A DNA stretch of 64,000 nucleotides, taken from contig CM047427.1 of the NCBI GenBank assembly GCA_026168455.1, positions 38,444,905 to 38,508,904 on the forward strand. Reading direction: 5' to 3'. The DNA is from Theocolax elegans (Eukaryota > Arthropoda > Insecta > Hymenoptera > Cerocephalidae). The notes beneath the pieces are model-generated. The model was given only the letters and a program-made list of their open reading frames with translations, ran no database searches and was not told the origin of the DNA. Of this stretch, positions 23,888 through 34,583 are shown one piece after another (within the stretch, counting starts at the first letter, position 1; each line of letters starts with the position of its first letter). The position numbers and the translations under genes are program-made.

Positions 23888-25508
23888 GGGTGGTTCTCTG
23901 TGACATCGAAGATGAAAAAAATAAATATTGCTATAACTGTGGGAATATGTTTTAGAGGTATCCAGTAGTTCTCCTGAATTTTTTCAGATTTTTTATGGGC
24001 CATTACTTTAAGTTACAGAGAGTCAAAGTTGACATTTTAGCACTTTTTTGCATTATATGCCCATTTTCATGAATTTTTAGCTCCCAGGGGATGCATTTTT
24101 CACTAAAAACATAAGTATGACTTTTTTTGTAAAATTTTCCGAACTTTTCATTAAAAATACTTTTATAGACATAAATGTATGCTGTCACACTCTTGTAAGC
24201 CATTTAAACCTTAAATAGTGAAAATCAGCAATTCTGCTCCGGACTCTGGTAACCTAATACTGTCTAAAAGATGTCTTTTTATAGTCAGAAACTGCCTAAA
24301 AATTTCCAGAGTGGGTCTAAATCATTAAGATCACTTATGGTCAAAATATCCGGGAAAAGTGCCCGAAATATTAATAGAAATGTATATTTGTTGCCTTATA
24401 ACGATGAATCTAGTAGCATGATCATTGCAAAAAAATTTATGCACTTACCTTGGAATGGTAGAAAAGTATCTCCACTTGTTTCAGTATCCATCTAATCCCC
24501 TGTAAGCTGCTAAAAATACAAATATTATTATAAAATTATAAAAAATTATGTTTTAAACATTTATAATGCTGGATTTTTAGTTTTACATCCCTTACAAGAA
24601 TTATAATACTAATCTGAAGGATTACTATAAAAGTATCAACATTATTATTATTATTATTATTCAGCAATACATTGTTTAGATTTCACAAACTTGTCACTGT
24701 CACGTTATCATATTATTCATTATAATTATATATCCGATTTATTTATATATCTTTTGTATTAAATACGTATATTCAGTTATTGTAATAATGATGTTTATAT
24801 ATTTATAGTAATCCTTCAGATTAGTATTATAATTCTTGTAAGGGATGTAAAACTAAAAATTCAGCATTATAAATGTTTAAAAATTAATTTTTTACATTTG
24901 TATAATAATATTTGTATTTTTAGCAGCTTACAGGGGATTAGATGGATACTGAAACAAGTGAAGATACTTTTCTACCACTCCAAGGTAAGTGCACAAATTT
25001 TTTTGCAATGATCATGCTACTAGATTCATTGTTATAAGGCAACAAATATACATTTCTATTAATATTTCGGGCACTTTTCCCGGATATTTTGACCATAAGT
25101 GATCTTAATGATTTAGACCCACTCTGGAAATTTTTAGGCAGTTTCTGACTATAAAAAGACATCTTTTAGACAGTATTAGGTTACCAGAGTCCGGAGCAGA
25201 ATTGCTGATTTTCACTATTTAAGGTTTAAATGGCTTACAAGAGTGTGACAGCTCGGAAAATTTTACAAAAAAAGTCATACTTATGTTTTTAGTGAAAAAT
25301 GCATCCCCTGGGAGCTAAAAATTCATGAAAATGGGCATATAATGCAAAAAAGTGCTAAAATGTCAACTTTGACTCCCTGTAACTTAAAATAATGGCCCAG
25401 CAAAAATCTGAAAAAATTCAGGAGAACTACTGGATACCTCTAAAACATATTCCCACAGTTATAGCAATATTTATTTTTTTCATCTTCGATGTCACAGAGA
25501 ACCACCCA
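23888..25508. mobile_element. P2 foldback palindrome, copy 1
   Basis: A 1.62-kb palindrome with arms of about 700-740 bp and a loop of about 170 bp. Ends are GGGTGGTTCTCTGTGACATC and its inverse, flanked on both sides by (TA)n. The loop contains an (ATT)n run near 24640. Each arm holds a 74-codon frame (24271-24495 plus; 24938-25162 minus) that is nearly identical between arms. On the opposite strand each arm has an exon-like unit: a TTTTTAG-CAGCTTACAG acceptor, an ATG frame MDTETSEDTFLPLQ and a CAAG/GTAAGT donor, pointing out of the element. It interrupts the protein remnant at 22457-26425. Confidence 0.9.
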
Positions 25509-26425
25509 TATATATATGGTTGTCACAGTATATACGTGTATAATATATAATATCGGTCTCTCCGAACTAAATGCTTTACTTTAGAATAAAACAGGCTCAT
25601 TATGCTGCTTGTCCACTATGGTTGTTGGAATTTTCCAGAGCACGGCCTTTTAAAAAAAATGAAAGGCGTTACTGGAAACTGTTCAATCAAGTAAACAAAA
25701 CAATGTCCTTCCTTGCTCAAAGATTTTAGAAATTGTTTCATTAAACCAAGTTTTGTATGCAAAGGAGAAAGGAGAATCTTTGATTGCTCAGCCAAGGACT
25801 TTTTATGATGTTCTGACATCCAGTTCGCAACATTATTCGAGCTGGCCGATTTTTTTAATATGACTATTGCGATTACGACTATCACACAAACACAGAAGCA
25901 TGGAAACTTCGTAAAACCAGGTTGTTGGTACATAATTAGTGGGAGAATATTAAGATCGATACAAATCTGCCAATTGTGTTCTGTGTATTTAATCTTATCC
26001 ATAACCATCTCAATATTTTCATGTTCCGGTATCGCGTACAGGTGTCGAAGCGTACACATTTGTATTATGCAACACTTCTTTGACGCTTCGCTTAGAGAGA
26101 AATCTATGAATAGCCCCCAACCATTTGATTCGTATGTGTTCTTTTTAAATATTTTCATTAGACCACAAATATCATTACAATACACTAAGTCTTTTTCTTT
26201 ACTAAAATATTTTCGGTAAGACTCATCTTTATTGCGATAAAATTAAACTCTTGTCTCTTTGAACAACATATATTTTTCTTTTATTCTCGACGCTAGCAAT
26301 TCTGCTTCATTTTTTGGTAGCCAAAGATCTTTGACTAAATAATTCGAATCTTCTTGATTGAACAGTCGAATTGTAGTATTTTTTTTGTCGCTACAAATTC
26401 TTCGGTATTTTTTCACTAATTTCAC

Positions 26426-27461
26426 TACTTACTTCTTCAATGTTTTCTTTACTTACTTTCACATATTCAATAGTCACGTTATGATTTTCTTTTCTACAAT
26501 CTTTTGATTTTTTATTACTTTTATTACACTCGTCACTTATGCATACTTTATTTAGAAAGCCACTTTAATTTTGTTTAATGCATGAGTAAATTATGCAATT
26601 GATTGTACTATACTCGCGTTCATTCGAGGCAACATTAAAACTAGATAATTTTCTACCAGGGGAATATAATTGCACAAAGAATACAATAAAAATATTATTA
26701 ATTTAATGAAAATCAATAATTAAAATATGAAATGAAATAATGCAATCATATATTGAATACAATTACGTAAAGATCTTTTTTATAATTATTTAACCAAAAT
26801 ACTATACCACTTAAAACGTGAAGTACAAAAACTTTTTATCTTTAGAATGACAACAATATCGGATTAAATATAAATTAGGTAATGATTTCATACGTAACAC
26901 CTACTTGCTCTAGCTAATGTTTTACATAATATTTAAATTGTTAGTTATAGAATAACAGTAAATTTTAAGGTATCTCTGAGTAGTAATTATATATTTCATT
27001 GAAATGTTATTCATCATATATTTATTAAAAAGCTAATATATAGTCTAACGGAATTAAATTTGATGCAATATAAAGTTGATTATTTTCTTATATACTTTAT
27101 GTACATTTGAATCTCATCTTTATAATATAAAAAATTCAATGCGCTGCTAGTATCTTATGGGTGTTGTGGAAGTCCGGCGACATAAAATTAATTAAGTAAG
27201 GTTTGTTATAATTTGGTAATTATACAAAATTCAGTTTTACTTTATTTCACATTTAAAACACAGAAAATCACTATAGTAGCTCAAAGAATTATAGTAATAG
27301 TAAGATAGTCAAATTGCTTAGAAACCTCTAATTATAGTTACTATATCAGTTGTAAGCTACTAAGTTATAATTGAGTGAGTTTCTGTTCCTCTTATAAAAA
27401 TTGAAAATTCACTAAAACAATTTTTCAATAAGCTTTATAAAACAATATATAATTATTTTTT
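26426..27461. other. AT-rich DNA, nothing recognised
   Basis: About 80% A+T by eye, with only short frames and no repeat shared with the rest of the window. Confidence 0.5.
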
Positions 27462-28165
27462 TGATGCAGTAGGCGCAAAATGCGTATTTTGCGCTTTGTT
27501 TTGCGGGCGCAAAATGCTCATTTCACGGTCACGGATGCACAAAAGTAATTTTGCGCCCCGAAATAAAAATTATTTAAATTATAAATTTACAGTTTTTAAA
27601 TACAAAATTTGGACAAAAATAGAGCATCAAACTTTACTACAGATTTAAAAATAAAAATTTTTGTTATTAAATTCGATTACGTAATTTTATTATTATCAAT
27701 TTATTTCATTTTTCTTTTAGCATATATTAAGTATTTTAAATAAATATTTTAATTTCCTTTATGATATTGTGAGTTTTTCTTATTTTTAGTGTTTTTTTAA
27801 AGGTTTTAAAAAGATTTTTCATAATTGTTTAGTACAGGGGGGGCTTCGCCCCCCCAACCCCCCACGGGGGCTTCGCCCCTCGACCCCACCAGGGCCGCAG
27901 GCCCTGGACCCGCTCCCCGCCCTCTTCCCCTCATGCAATTTCTACATCTTTATGATCATTTCATGTAAATTTTGTTTTATTACATTTATTATAGAGTGTG
28001 GCATTTTGCACCTACTGCATCAAAAAATATTGTTTGGATCTCGAGCGCAAATTTCGCGATTTCGTGGTGATAGTTCACACTCGGGCCGGCTTTCGCCGGC
28101 CCTCGTGCACTGCTATCACCACTCAAGGCGCGAAATTTCATTTTGCGCCCTTGATGCAAAAAGTA
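27462..28165. mobile_element. Inverted-repeat element with GC-rich hairpin cluster
   Basis: The left end TTTTTTGATGCAGTAGG-CGCAAAATGC at 27462 is matched inverted by GCATTTTGC-ACCTACTGCATC ending near 28028. Inside, 27836-27930 is a sudden GC-rich patch with three hairpins: seven G, CTTCG, seven C (27837-27855); GGGGG-CTTCG-CCCC (27866-27879); and CAGGGCC-GCA-GGCCCTG (27890-27906). A second inverted pair (28042-28070 against 28115-28140) encloses GGGCCGGC-TTTC-GCCGGCCC. No protein frame is credible. It is probably a small non-autonomous element or a nested pair. Confidence 0.65.
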
Positions 28166-28309
28166 CTATTTCAATACTTATAAGGGGAGCACTTGACCTC
28201 CGGTAAACGGATCTTATCCATACTTTGGTATGTCTTCTATAATATAAAAATGACCAGCCAAGTTAATTAGATAAAATAGATATTTATTACTAAGAAATAT
28301 ATAATAACT

Positions 28310-28440
28310 AAGGATGGGCGCCAGCCGCGTTACTACGCGACAACTAATCCGATAACTCGCGGGTTATCGCTGATTACGTGGAGCTGTGCTCCGCTGTTGC
28401 TATCCCGGTTCGCTGTAGGGGAGAGGAAGGGGAGGGATGG
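28310..28440 (-). repeat. LTR-end-like repeat, copy 1
   Basis: On the minus strand this 130-bp block (CTCCCCTACAGCGAACCGGG ... GTCGCGTAGTAACGCGGCTG ... AATAAATA) aligns with 33735-33880 on the plus strand. The shared GTCGCG-TAACGCGGCTGGCGC core and downstream AATAAAT could be the end of an LTR or another transposon terminus. The two copies face each other about 5.3 kb apart. Confidence 0.5.
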
Positions 28441-29560
28441 GAAGGACGGGATACTCGCACGCACCTTATGCGGTACACGGCGGTACCGTCAGCAGAGATA
28501 GGTAAACTCACGCCAACCTTTGCGGAGTATCCTGGACACTTGGTCGGGAGCTGCTAATCTCTATCTCTCTCTCTCTCTATTTCTCTCGCACACAAAGCCA
28601 CACACGCTATTTCTCGTCCGGTGTAGTCGAGTCGACCGTCCGTAGAGCTCTGCTTCTCGGCGTGCTCGAGAGCTCCGTGTTCGTACCGCGCGCTTGCGCA
28701 GTACGTACTCGTGCGCGGTACCTCGATCTCGCGTCTCGCGAGCGAGTCGAGTGCCGCTGTGTTCAGGCTGTATCGGTACAAATCGGCTGTATGGTGTATG
28801 ATGACCTGGTGCTGCTTCCGTCTCGGAGATGCTGTATACTTCTTCCAAGGTAATTATTACCTCGTTCCTTCTAGCGTTATTCACTAAGTTGTACGGTGTG
28901 AGTTTCAAGTACGAACTCACCCGCCGCCGCATCGCTGCTCGGGGCCGATTCACCCCTCTCCTCGACGACGTCAACCTCGGTGACTGATAGCCTCTTCGTC
29001 TACAGCTCCAGGTAAATACTTTGTCGTCGAGATTACGCAAGTATGCGTATTTATTTTATATACTGTGAAATAGGTCTGCTATATACGTAGTTTACGTATG
29101 ACAACCTAACCTCATTCTGCTCTATATTGTTCCTTGTACAGCTGTAGTGTTTACATACAGCTGTATATCTTCTTCCTTGCTCCTCGTCCTCTTAATGCGT
29201 ACTTGTATTGATTATGTGGCTCTTTTACAGCTGTATATTGTTGGCGTTGGAGGTTCTCCTGCTTCCTGCCTGGATACTACCTCATCGCCTTGACTGCTGT
29301 ACTGTGAGGCTTCGGAGAGTCCTGGATGCTTCCGGGTGATCGCCTCCCTTTGAGTATTCTGCTTGCAGTGTCAGACTCGGAGGAGCCCACCTGAGGTTCT
29401 GAGCTCGCCCTGGCCTTCAACGTCAAGGCCAAGTGTTTTATGTGTGCCGTGCTTGGGATGGGGTTTTAGTCTGTGAGGGTAGGTAGGGCTTATTTACTGT
29501 GCGGGTAGGTAGGTGTAGGGAATTATATATGGGTAGGTAGGTGTTCGTTGTGGGTTCGAT
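28441..29560 (+). promoter_or_regulatory. CpG-rich promoter-like block with splice-donor motifs
   Basis: 28560-29040 is rich in CpG and carries NRF1-like words such as CTTGCGCAG and GTGCGCGG. Consensus donors occur at 28850 (CCAAG/GTAATT) and 29012 (CCAG/GTAAAT), and acceptors such as TTTTACAG (29228) follow. Downstream are repeated GGGTAGGTAGG words (29480-29545). No conserved protein frame was found, so this may be a 5' untranslated exon, a non-coding RNA or a transposon terminus. The block at 40265-40990 has the same layout. Confidence 0.35.
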
Positions 29561-30027
29561 AGCTCACTTTTGACATGTGCAAAGCACATTGTCACAACAT
29601 ATGTATATATACTTACAGGCTGTCTCATTTTATTAAATAGCCCCACCTAAAATAGTGGTAGAAAAGTTACTCCAATCGAAAAATGTTTTAAACAATAGAT
29701 GTAGGATTGTCACGGGGTAACATTATGGTATTAATAACTTTCTCCTTGGGTTCGACTTTCAAGATCATTTCAAGGTCAAAGTAATTTATTTAAATAGGAA
29801 CTCCTATTTTCAGACCCCGGAAATGGAAAGAGCGAAAAATTTTACCTTCAGAAAGGTATAATATTGGGATTTTAAGGACATTTAAAGGGCGATCAGCAAA
29901 TTTTATTCGTCCTACCTAACTATTTCAGAAACCACTGTTGTTTGTTCCATATTATAATTTAGGTCTAAAAAACAATTCCGATTCAGTAACTTTCCACTTT
30001 TAGTTTGAATAGTTCTGTGGCACAACC
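29561..30027. other. Non-coding DNA, nothing recognised
   Basis: Moderately AT-rich. A short palindrome GACATGTGC-AAAGCACATTGTC lies at 29572-29593. No frame or known repeat was recognised. Confidence 0.4.
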
Positions 30028-30250
30028 GGTCAAGGCAAGGCAAAAAACCACTCAATTAAGGGAAGACTCATGATAACCAGACGGTCAAGGCGAGGCAAGA
30101 AGACCATCCACTTAAGGGAAGACTCATAATACCCAGCCGCTTAAGTCGAGGCAAGAAGTTTAACCAGTTATGGGAAAACTCATAATACCCAGCTGGTCAA
30201 GGTAAGGCATGAAGTCCGCTCATTTAAGAGGGAATTATGTGAACCCAACG
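30028..30250. repeat. Four-copy tandem repeat, 56-bp period
   Basis: The block GGTCAAGGCGAGGCAAGAAG, or a close variant, begins at about 30028, 30083, 30139 and 30195. Each is followed by a TTAAGGGAAGACTCATAATA-type block. The fourth copy merges into the mariner-like remnant that follows. Confidence 0.85.
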
Positions 30251-30700
30251 AGTTAACTTATCTGTTTCAACAGTTATTCCATTAGTCGTCCATTTCATAA
30301 AGTCATCATTCAGAAAAAAACTTGATCTTTTACAAATCCATCTGCCAATGCGAATCCATCGATTAAGGTATGTGTCACTTATGAATGCTCTAACTGGTAC
30401 TGGTACTCCGTCTTGTTGAAACCACATGATTTGTTTCAAGGCAATGGGTACCACTTCTAATAAGCTGGTACTTCGTGCTGCATAATATTCAAATAGAAAG
30501 GACCATTCAAATTATTATTATAAAGAAATGGACTGATCACATTATTTCCAATTATACCTCCCCATACATTCAGTGACCAACGTCTCTGGACACGAAGATT
30601 TCGTTGCTAATGAGGATTTACTTGGGAACAGTAACGGGCATTATGTAGATTGACACCTCCCATATTACCAAATATGGCCTCATCAAACACGCGAGATCAG
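30224..30700 (-). pseudogene. Mariner/Tc1-like transposase remnant
   Basis: Minus-strand blocks match a common insect DDE transposase family. FDEAIFGNMGGVNLHNARYC and RRWSLNVWGGIIGNN lie at about 30690-30540 (with a stop between them), and MWFQQDGVPVPVRAFI with the catalytic-type QQD Asp at about 30430, then NRWIRIGR. The C-terminal WPARSPDL-type block is degenerate. Stops occur near 30612 and 30460, and there is a frame change near 30450. Neither an intact N-terminus nor terminal repeats were found. Confidence 0.8.
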
Positions 30701-30716
30701 CAATTAATCTCGCGGT

Positions 30717-30869
30717 TGTAACGGACATCGCAACAGTAAGTCGCGCGCGGGATTGGCTGGTTTGAATCCGTCGTGCAGTTTTGAGATACTGCCTAGGGAG
30801 TATAACTAGGCAATGCCGTAGTAACTACTCCCTTTACCCTTACCTTCGTGAGAAAGTGTACCCCGTTAC
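30717..30869. repeat. 153-bp segment with perfect TGTAACGG/CCGTTACA ends
   Basis: The segment begins TGTAACGG and ends CCGTTACA, an exact 8-bp inverted terminal pair with TG...CA ends as in an LTR. The last 10 bases, CCCCGTTACA, equal the proposed Gypsy-1 LTR end at 6667 (minus strand). It lies directly beside the transposase remnant. No target duplication is visible, so a solo LTR of a small element is only a possibility. Confidence 0.4.
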
Positions 30870-31595
30870 ATAAACATGTGAGCAATTCTCTGTCAAATCG
30901 AGGGATCAAAAATTTTGTTTCTTGTAACTTTGAGAATATGTTCTATTTACTATTTTGGATGTTGAGATACATTTTTTGAGGCCAAAATGAAATAGTTTTA
31001 GGGATAATTATATTCCAAAAGACTTATTTTTGCATTTTAAAATTTTTTTGAGCAAATTCAACCTTTTATATCTCAAAACTGGTTGATTTTTTGTATATGA
31101 AGACTTCTAAGGTATAAGGGCTTATTTCGAGATAGGCCCTTTTTGTTTTAACGTATATTCTTGTTGTTTAGTCTTAAATAAACAAGTTCATATATAATTT
31201 AATTATAATATGACAAATACTGAGTAAAAAATCAATATAACGGTATGTGATAACTGATTGAATTAAAAATGGCGTTTCTCTACATACGCTCTTTTTCTGC
31301 CCAACAACTTTTTGTATCAACGTAATGTTGCTTATTCTCAATAAATAATTAAAATTGAAGAAAATCTTTTTTCAACATAAATAATTAATCCATTGAATTT
31401 CCTTCTTATCTTTGATTACATTTTGCTACCTTTCATAGTGTATAAGATGTAAATTTCTAAATACATATTCTCTATGTTATAATTGAAATATAATTGAAAA
31501 ATGTAAACATTAAATTCTTCCCATTTATCACATTTGATAGCGTTTATTGATTACATTTATAAATCAGTATACCTTCAGCTTCGAATAATATAGTG
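30870..31595. other. AT-rich DNA with a distant inverted match
   Basis: The block ATATGAAGACTTCTAAGG at about 31098 recurs inverted at about 33256, flanking the protein remnant 31596-32390. These could be remains of one element's ends, although the piggyBac-like MITE also lies in between. No frame is supported. Confidence 0.35.
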
Positions 31596-32390
31596 TCGAG
31601 CAACGGGAAAAGTTACAAAACTTGTAAAAATATTTTTGTTAGTGAAAAGTTATTGGAAGAAGTGAAATCGTGTTGCAAAAGAACATGTCATAAAAATATT
31701 CCACCTGAAATACAAGAAAAGTTATTTACATGGTTTTAAGAAAGTGGTAATAAAGATGCTCAAGACAACTATCTTTTTAAATGCATGAATCGACTCGTTC
31801 CCAAAACTCGAGTCAATTCAAAATCTCAAGATATTTGGATTTATTCAGTTGTAATTAATGGAATAATAATTAACGTCTGTAAAAATGTTTTTATTAAATT
31901 GTTTCAAGTAAGCGATAAACGACTGTAAGTTCTACATATAAATATTGAAACAAGTATGATTAGTAAAGACAATCGAGGAATCCACCAAATTCGACCACAA
32001 GCTATTTATAGTAATGTTTGTGAAGTAGCTAGAAATTATTTACATGAAAGTAAAATTCAGTTTACCGAGTCTAAACTGAATTTGAAAGTTGATGAAAATC
32101 ATTTATGTAAAAATACATACGAACTGCATTTAGAAGAATATGAAACTGCAAAGTATTGAAACAAAAAATTGTATCGTCTTGCAAGAAAGAAAGTTATAAA
32201 AACTTATAGTGATTGAATTCGATTATGCTCAAAACTTAGCATTTCCAAAATTAAATGTGACTTCTCAGTATTATAAACGCTCTTTATGGCTTTATATATT
32301 CAATGTTTATTGTCACAATGACAAGTCAGCATTTTACCTATATTTTTTTAAAAATGAATCAAAAAAATATAAAATAAGATTTATATAAAT
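31596..32390 (+). pseudogene. Transposon-associated protein remnant
   Basis: A degraded plus-strand frame reads KNIPPEIQEKLFTWF, YLFKCMNRLVPKTRV, INVCKNVFIKLFQVSDKRL, SKDNRGIHQIRPQAIYSNV and, after a break near 32160, FDYAQNLAFPKLNV and YYKRSLWLYIFNVY. This order matches a multicopy insect protein family that I associate with DNA transposons (N-terminal Cys/basic region, then a DYAQ-type core). Stops occur at about 31738 and 31926, with a frame change near 32160. The family's enzymatic activity is not something I can read from this fragment. Confidence 0.55.
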
Positions 32391-32673
32391 CTAAATGCTG
32401 CTACGCACAATTTAAAGGTTAAACAATCAATAATTGGTTAGTAGACTTAACTAGGAAGTAGTATACATACCGAAAATTTACTGATCAAAAATTGGTACAT
32501 TCCGCTCTCTTTTTTCTTAGATTGTTGCTTACTTTAAAAATAGCAGTTATTTTATTTTTCTGAGATCGTTAAAAGGAAGTTTAATACTTATACTTTATGC
32601 ATGTGTCAAAATATATACAATTCTTAGCCTTTGTAACATAAAATTATTCTATGAACGGACGGATTCGCCTTAA

Positions 32674-33020
32674 CCCATTAAGTCCCAACCGACCATTTCA
32701 CAGTCGATTTGTTTTTCGCTTAGAAAAAATAGAGAAAAGACTAGAATAAAAAAGGAAATGACTGTTTCTTATGTAAAATTACCTGCTCTATCTGAATTCA
32801 GCATCAGATTTTTGATATTTTCCACGGAAAATTCAATATAGCCGCTCAAAGTAAAAAAAAATCCATTTTTTGAAAATCGACTGTGGGCCTTTATTTTCTA
32901 ATTTTGACCAGGTAATTTTACATAAGAAACAGTCATTTCCTTTTTTATTCTAGTCTATTCTCTATTTTTTCTAAGCGAAAAACAAATCGACTGTGAAATG
33001 GTCGGTTGGGACTTAATGGG
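32674..33020. mobile_element. piggyBac-like MITE with TTAA target duplication
   Basis: The 347-bp element starts CCCATTAAGTCCCAACCGAC and ends with the exact inverse, with inverted arms of about 120 bp. It is flanked by TTAA at 32670-32673 and 33021-33024. TTAA target duplication with C-rich outermost bases is the hallmark of piggyBac-type transposition. It has no coding capacity. Confidence 0.88.
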
Positions 33021-33375
33021 TTAACTGATCAACAATTGGGTATGTGACGGTATCTCTAAGATTATTCTTTTTTATAAGATTGTTATGACAACTTCTTTTT
33101 AGAGTTTTTGTATGTGCTTTATTGTTTATTAGACAGTGTTGATTACATTTGCAAAAGTTGAAACATTTTTGTTAATGTATTTTATTACTGTGGTACTATA
33201 AAACTTAAAATGCGTTTTTCTCAAAACGTAATCTTTCGAGATGTGTTCTTTTTCCTTAGAAGTCTTCATATAGTTTTCAAAAAAATATTAGCTATTTTTG
33301 TACCATTGAACGAACAAGAACAATTTTCAATAGAAAGATAATCTTAAAAATCATGAAATTAAAGTTTTAACTACT

Positions 33376-33643
33376 AGAGTTATAGAGTGGGCCAACAAGA
33401 AGGTACCTTGAAAAAAATAAAGTGTAAATTAATATTTAATGAAAAAGCATTATTTTATGTTATTTCACTGTTATCACAAAGTACCAATAATTATTTACTT
33501 AGTATTCGTATCATGTATCATGAAAAATTATTAAAAGTGGAATATCATAAAATGATGCTGTTTCAATCACTTTTTCATTAAATATTAATTTACACATTAT
33601 TTTTTTTCTAGGTAACCTTCTTGTTGGCCCACTCTGTAACTCT
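33376..33643. mobile_element. MITE with about 75-bp inverted arms
   Basis: The left arm AGTTATAGAGTGGGCCAACA, and on through the AAGAAGGTACC and AAATTAATATTTAATG blocks, is repeated inverted at the right end (33570-33643). It is a non-autonomous DNA element of unidentified superfamily. A short frame spanning it (33387-33581) is the arm itself and not a gene. Confidence 0.8.
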
Positions 33644-33734
33644 GGCAGTTTAAATATTATATCATAATATTATAACCCTTTTCATGATTTTTTCTGTTAA
33701 GGGATCATGGAGTGAAACCTTAATTTCCTGGTTC

Positions 33735-33880
33735 CCTTCCTCCTCCTTCCCTTCCCCTACAGCGAATCGCGATATCGGCAACGGAGCGAATCTACGGTAG
33801 TCTCGATAACCCGGAAGTTATCAATAAAGTTCTTGTCGCGTATAAACGCGGCTGGCGCTCACCCTTTCATTTGTATTGTT
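33735..33880 (+). repeat. LTR-end-like repeat, copy 2
   Basis: Plus-strand partner of 28310-28440 (CCCCTACAGCGAATCGCG ... GTCGCGTATAAACGCGGCTG ... GGTAATAAATACC). The stretch up to 33958 ends in GCAGCATGACA. Terminal part of an unidentified LTR or other element. Confidence 0.5.
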
Positions 33881-33960
33881 GGTCGGTAATAAATACCTGA
33901 ATTATTTTAAATAATCATTCACCTGCACCCTGATTCCCAGTGCAGCATGACAATGTATAC

Positions 33961-34471
33961 ATGCTTTTAGTTTATAGAATTATTAAATAATTAAAAATTA
34001 AGGCCTTAGGCCCTACAACACAATTTGGAATTTTGCAATTCTTTAATAATCCTATAACCCGAAACGTTAATTGAGTATTTCTGTGTCCGCATAACACACT
34101 TGCAATTCTACGTCAATTCTACATTTTATAAATAAATTATGCGGACGTCCGCAAAAGTCTACTTACGTTTCCAAAAGTATCCACATAACTCTACTTTTAT
34201 TAAAATATAAATATATAGATATTAATAAAAGTAGAATTATGCGGACACTCGTATACATATGCGGACGTCTGCATAATTTATTTACAAAATGTATAATTGC
34301 AAGTGTAGTTATTCGGACTCACGTCAAAATTACTTAAACTTATACGGACATAGCTGTACTCAACTAACCTTTTGGGTTATAGGATTATTAAAGAATTACG
34401 AAATTTCAAATTATCTCTTAGAGCCTACGGACCTAATTATCAATTATTTTTAATCCTATAAACTAAAAGCA
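33961..34471. mobile_element. Palindromic MITE, about 510 bp
   Basis: The arms 33961-34190 and 34230-34471 are inverted copies. Blocks include TGCTTTTAGTTTATAG (left end) and CTATAAACTAAAAGCA (right end), TTATGCGGACGTCCGCA inside, and CCTATAACCCGAAA against TTTGGGTTATAGG. No protein frame. Confidence 0.8.
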
Positions 34472-34583
34472 CGTTCGGTCAGATTAAGTCGGATTACCTG
34501 AGAGATGGTTATTTTTTAAAAAATATAAGAGGTTGATAACTTCTGGTGTCTGCATAAGTATATATTCATGAAAATATATATAT

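Larger units (their letters stand above)
22457..26425 (-). pseudogene. Remnant of a multicopy arthropod protein family, split by a P2 insertion
   Basis: Read on the minus strand, three blocks occur in the order of a protein family that I recall as multicopy and transposon-associated in arthropods. They are 26425-26243 (DLWLPKNEAELLASRIKEK); 26185-25616 (YCNDICGLMKIF, NWQICIDLNILPLI, LLSPLHTKLGLMKQFLKSL); and 22935-22457 (FLPSHLDNFLQNLGD, EEQGEHFHQDMKKI, HYQGMCDAHMMANYC). Between blocks two and three lie the P2 palindrome (23888-25508) and repeats. There is a frameshift between NLGD and EEQGEHF near 22680. Its biochemical role is unknown to me, so no function is given. Confidence 0.6.

Noticed and set aside
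28561..29040. A 159-codon minus-strand frame with Arg-rich composition
   Set aside because: It spans a CpG-rich, repeat-bounded region, has no recognised homology, and its composition follows the base content and the TC tract at its end.
30028..30250. Regular short repeats that could suggest a CRISPR array
   Set aside because: The 56-bp units are repeated in full without unique spacers, and the context is eukaryotic transposon DNA; it is a minisatellite.
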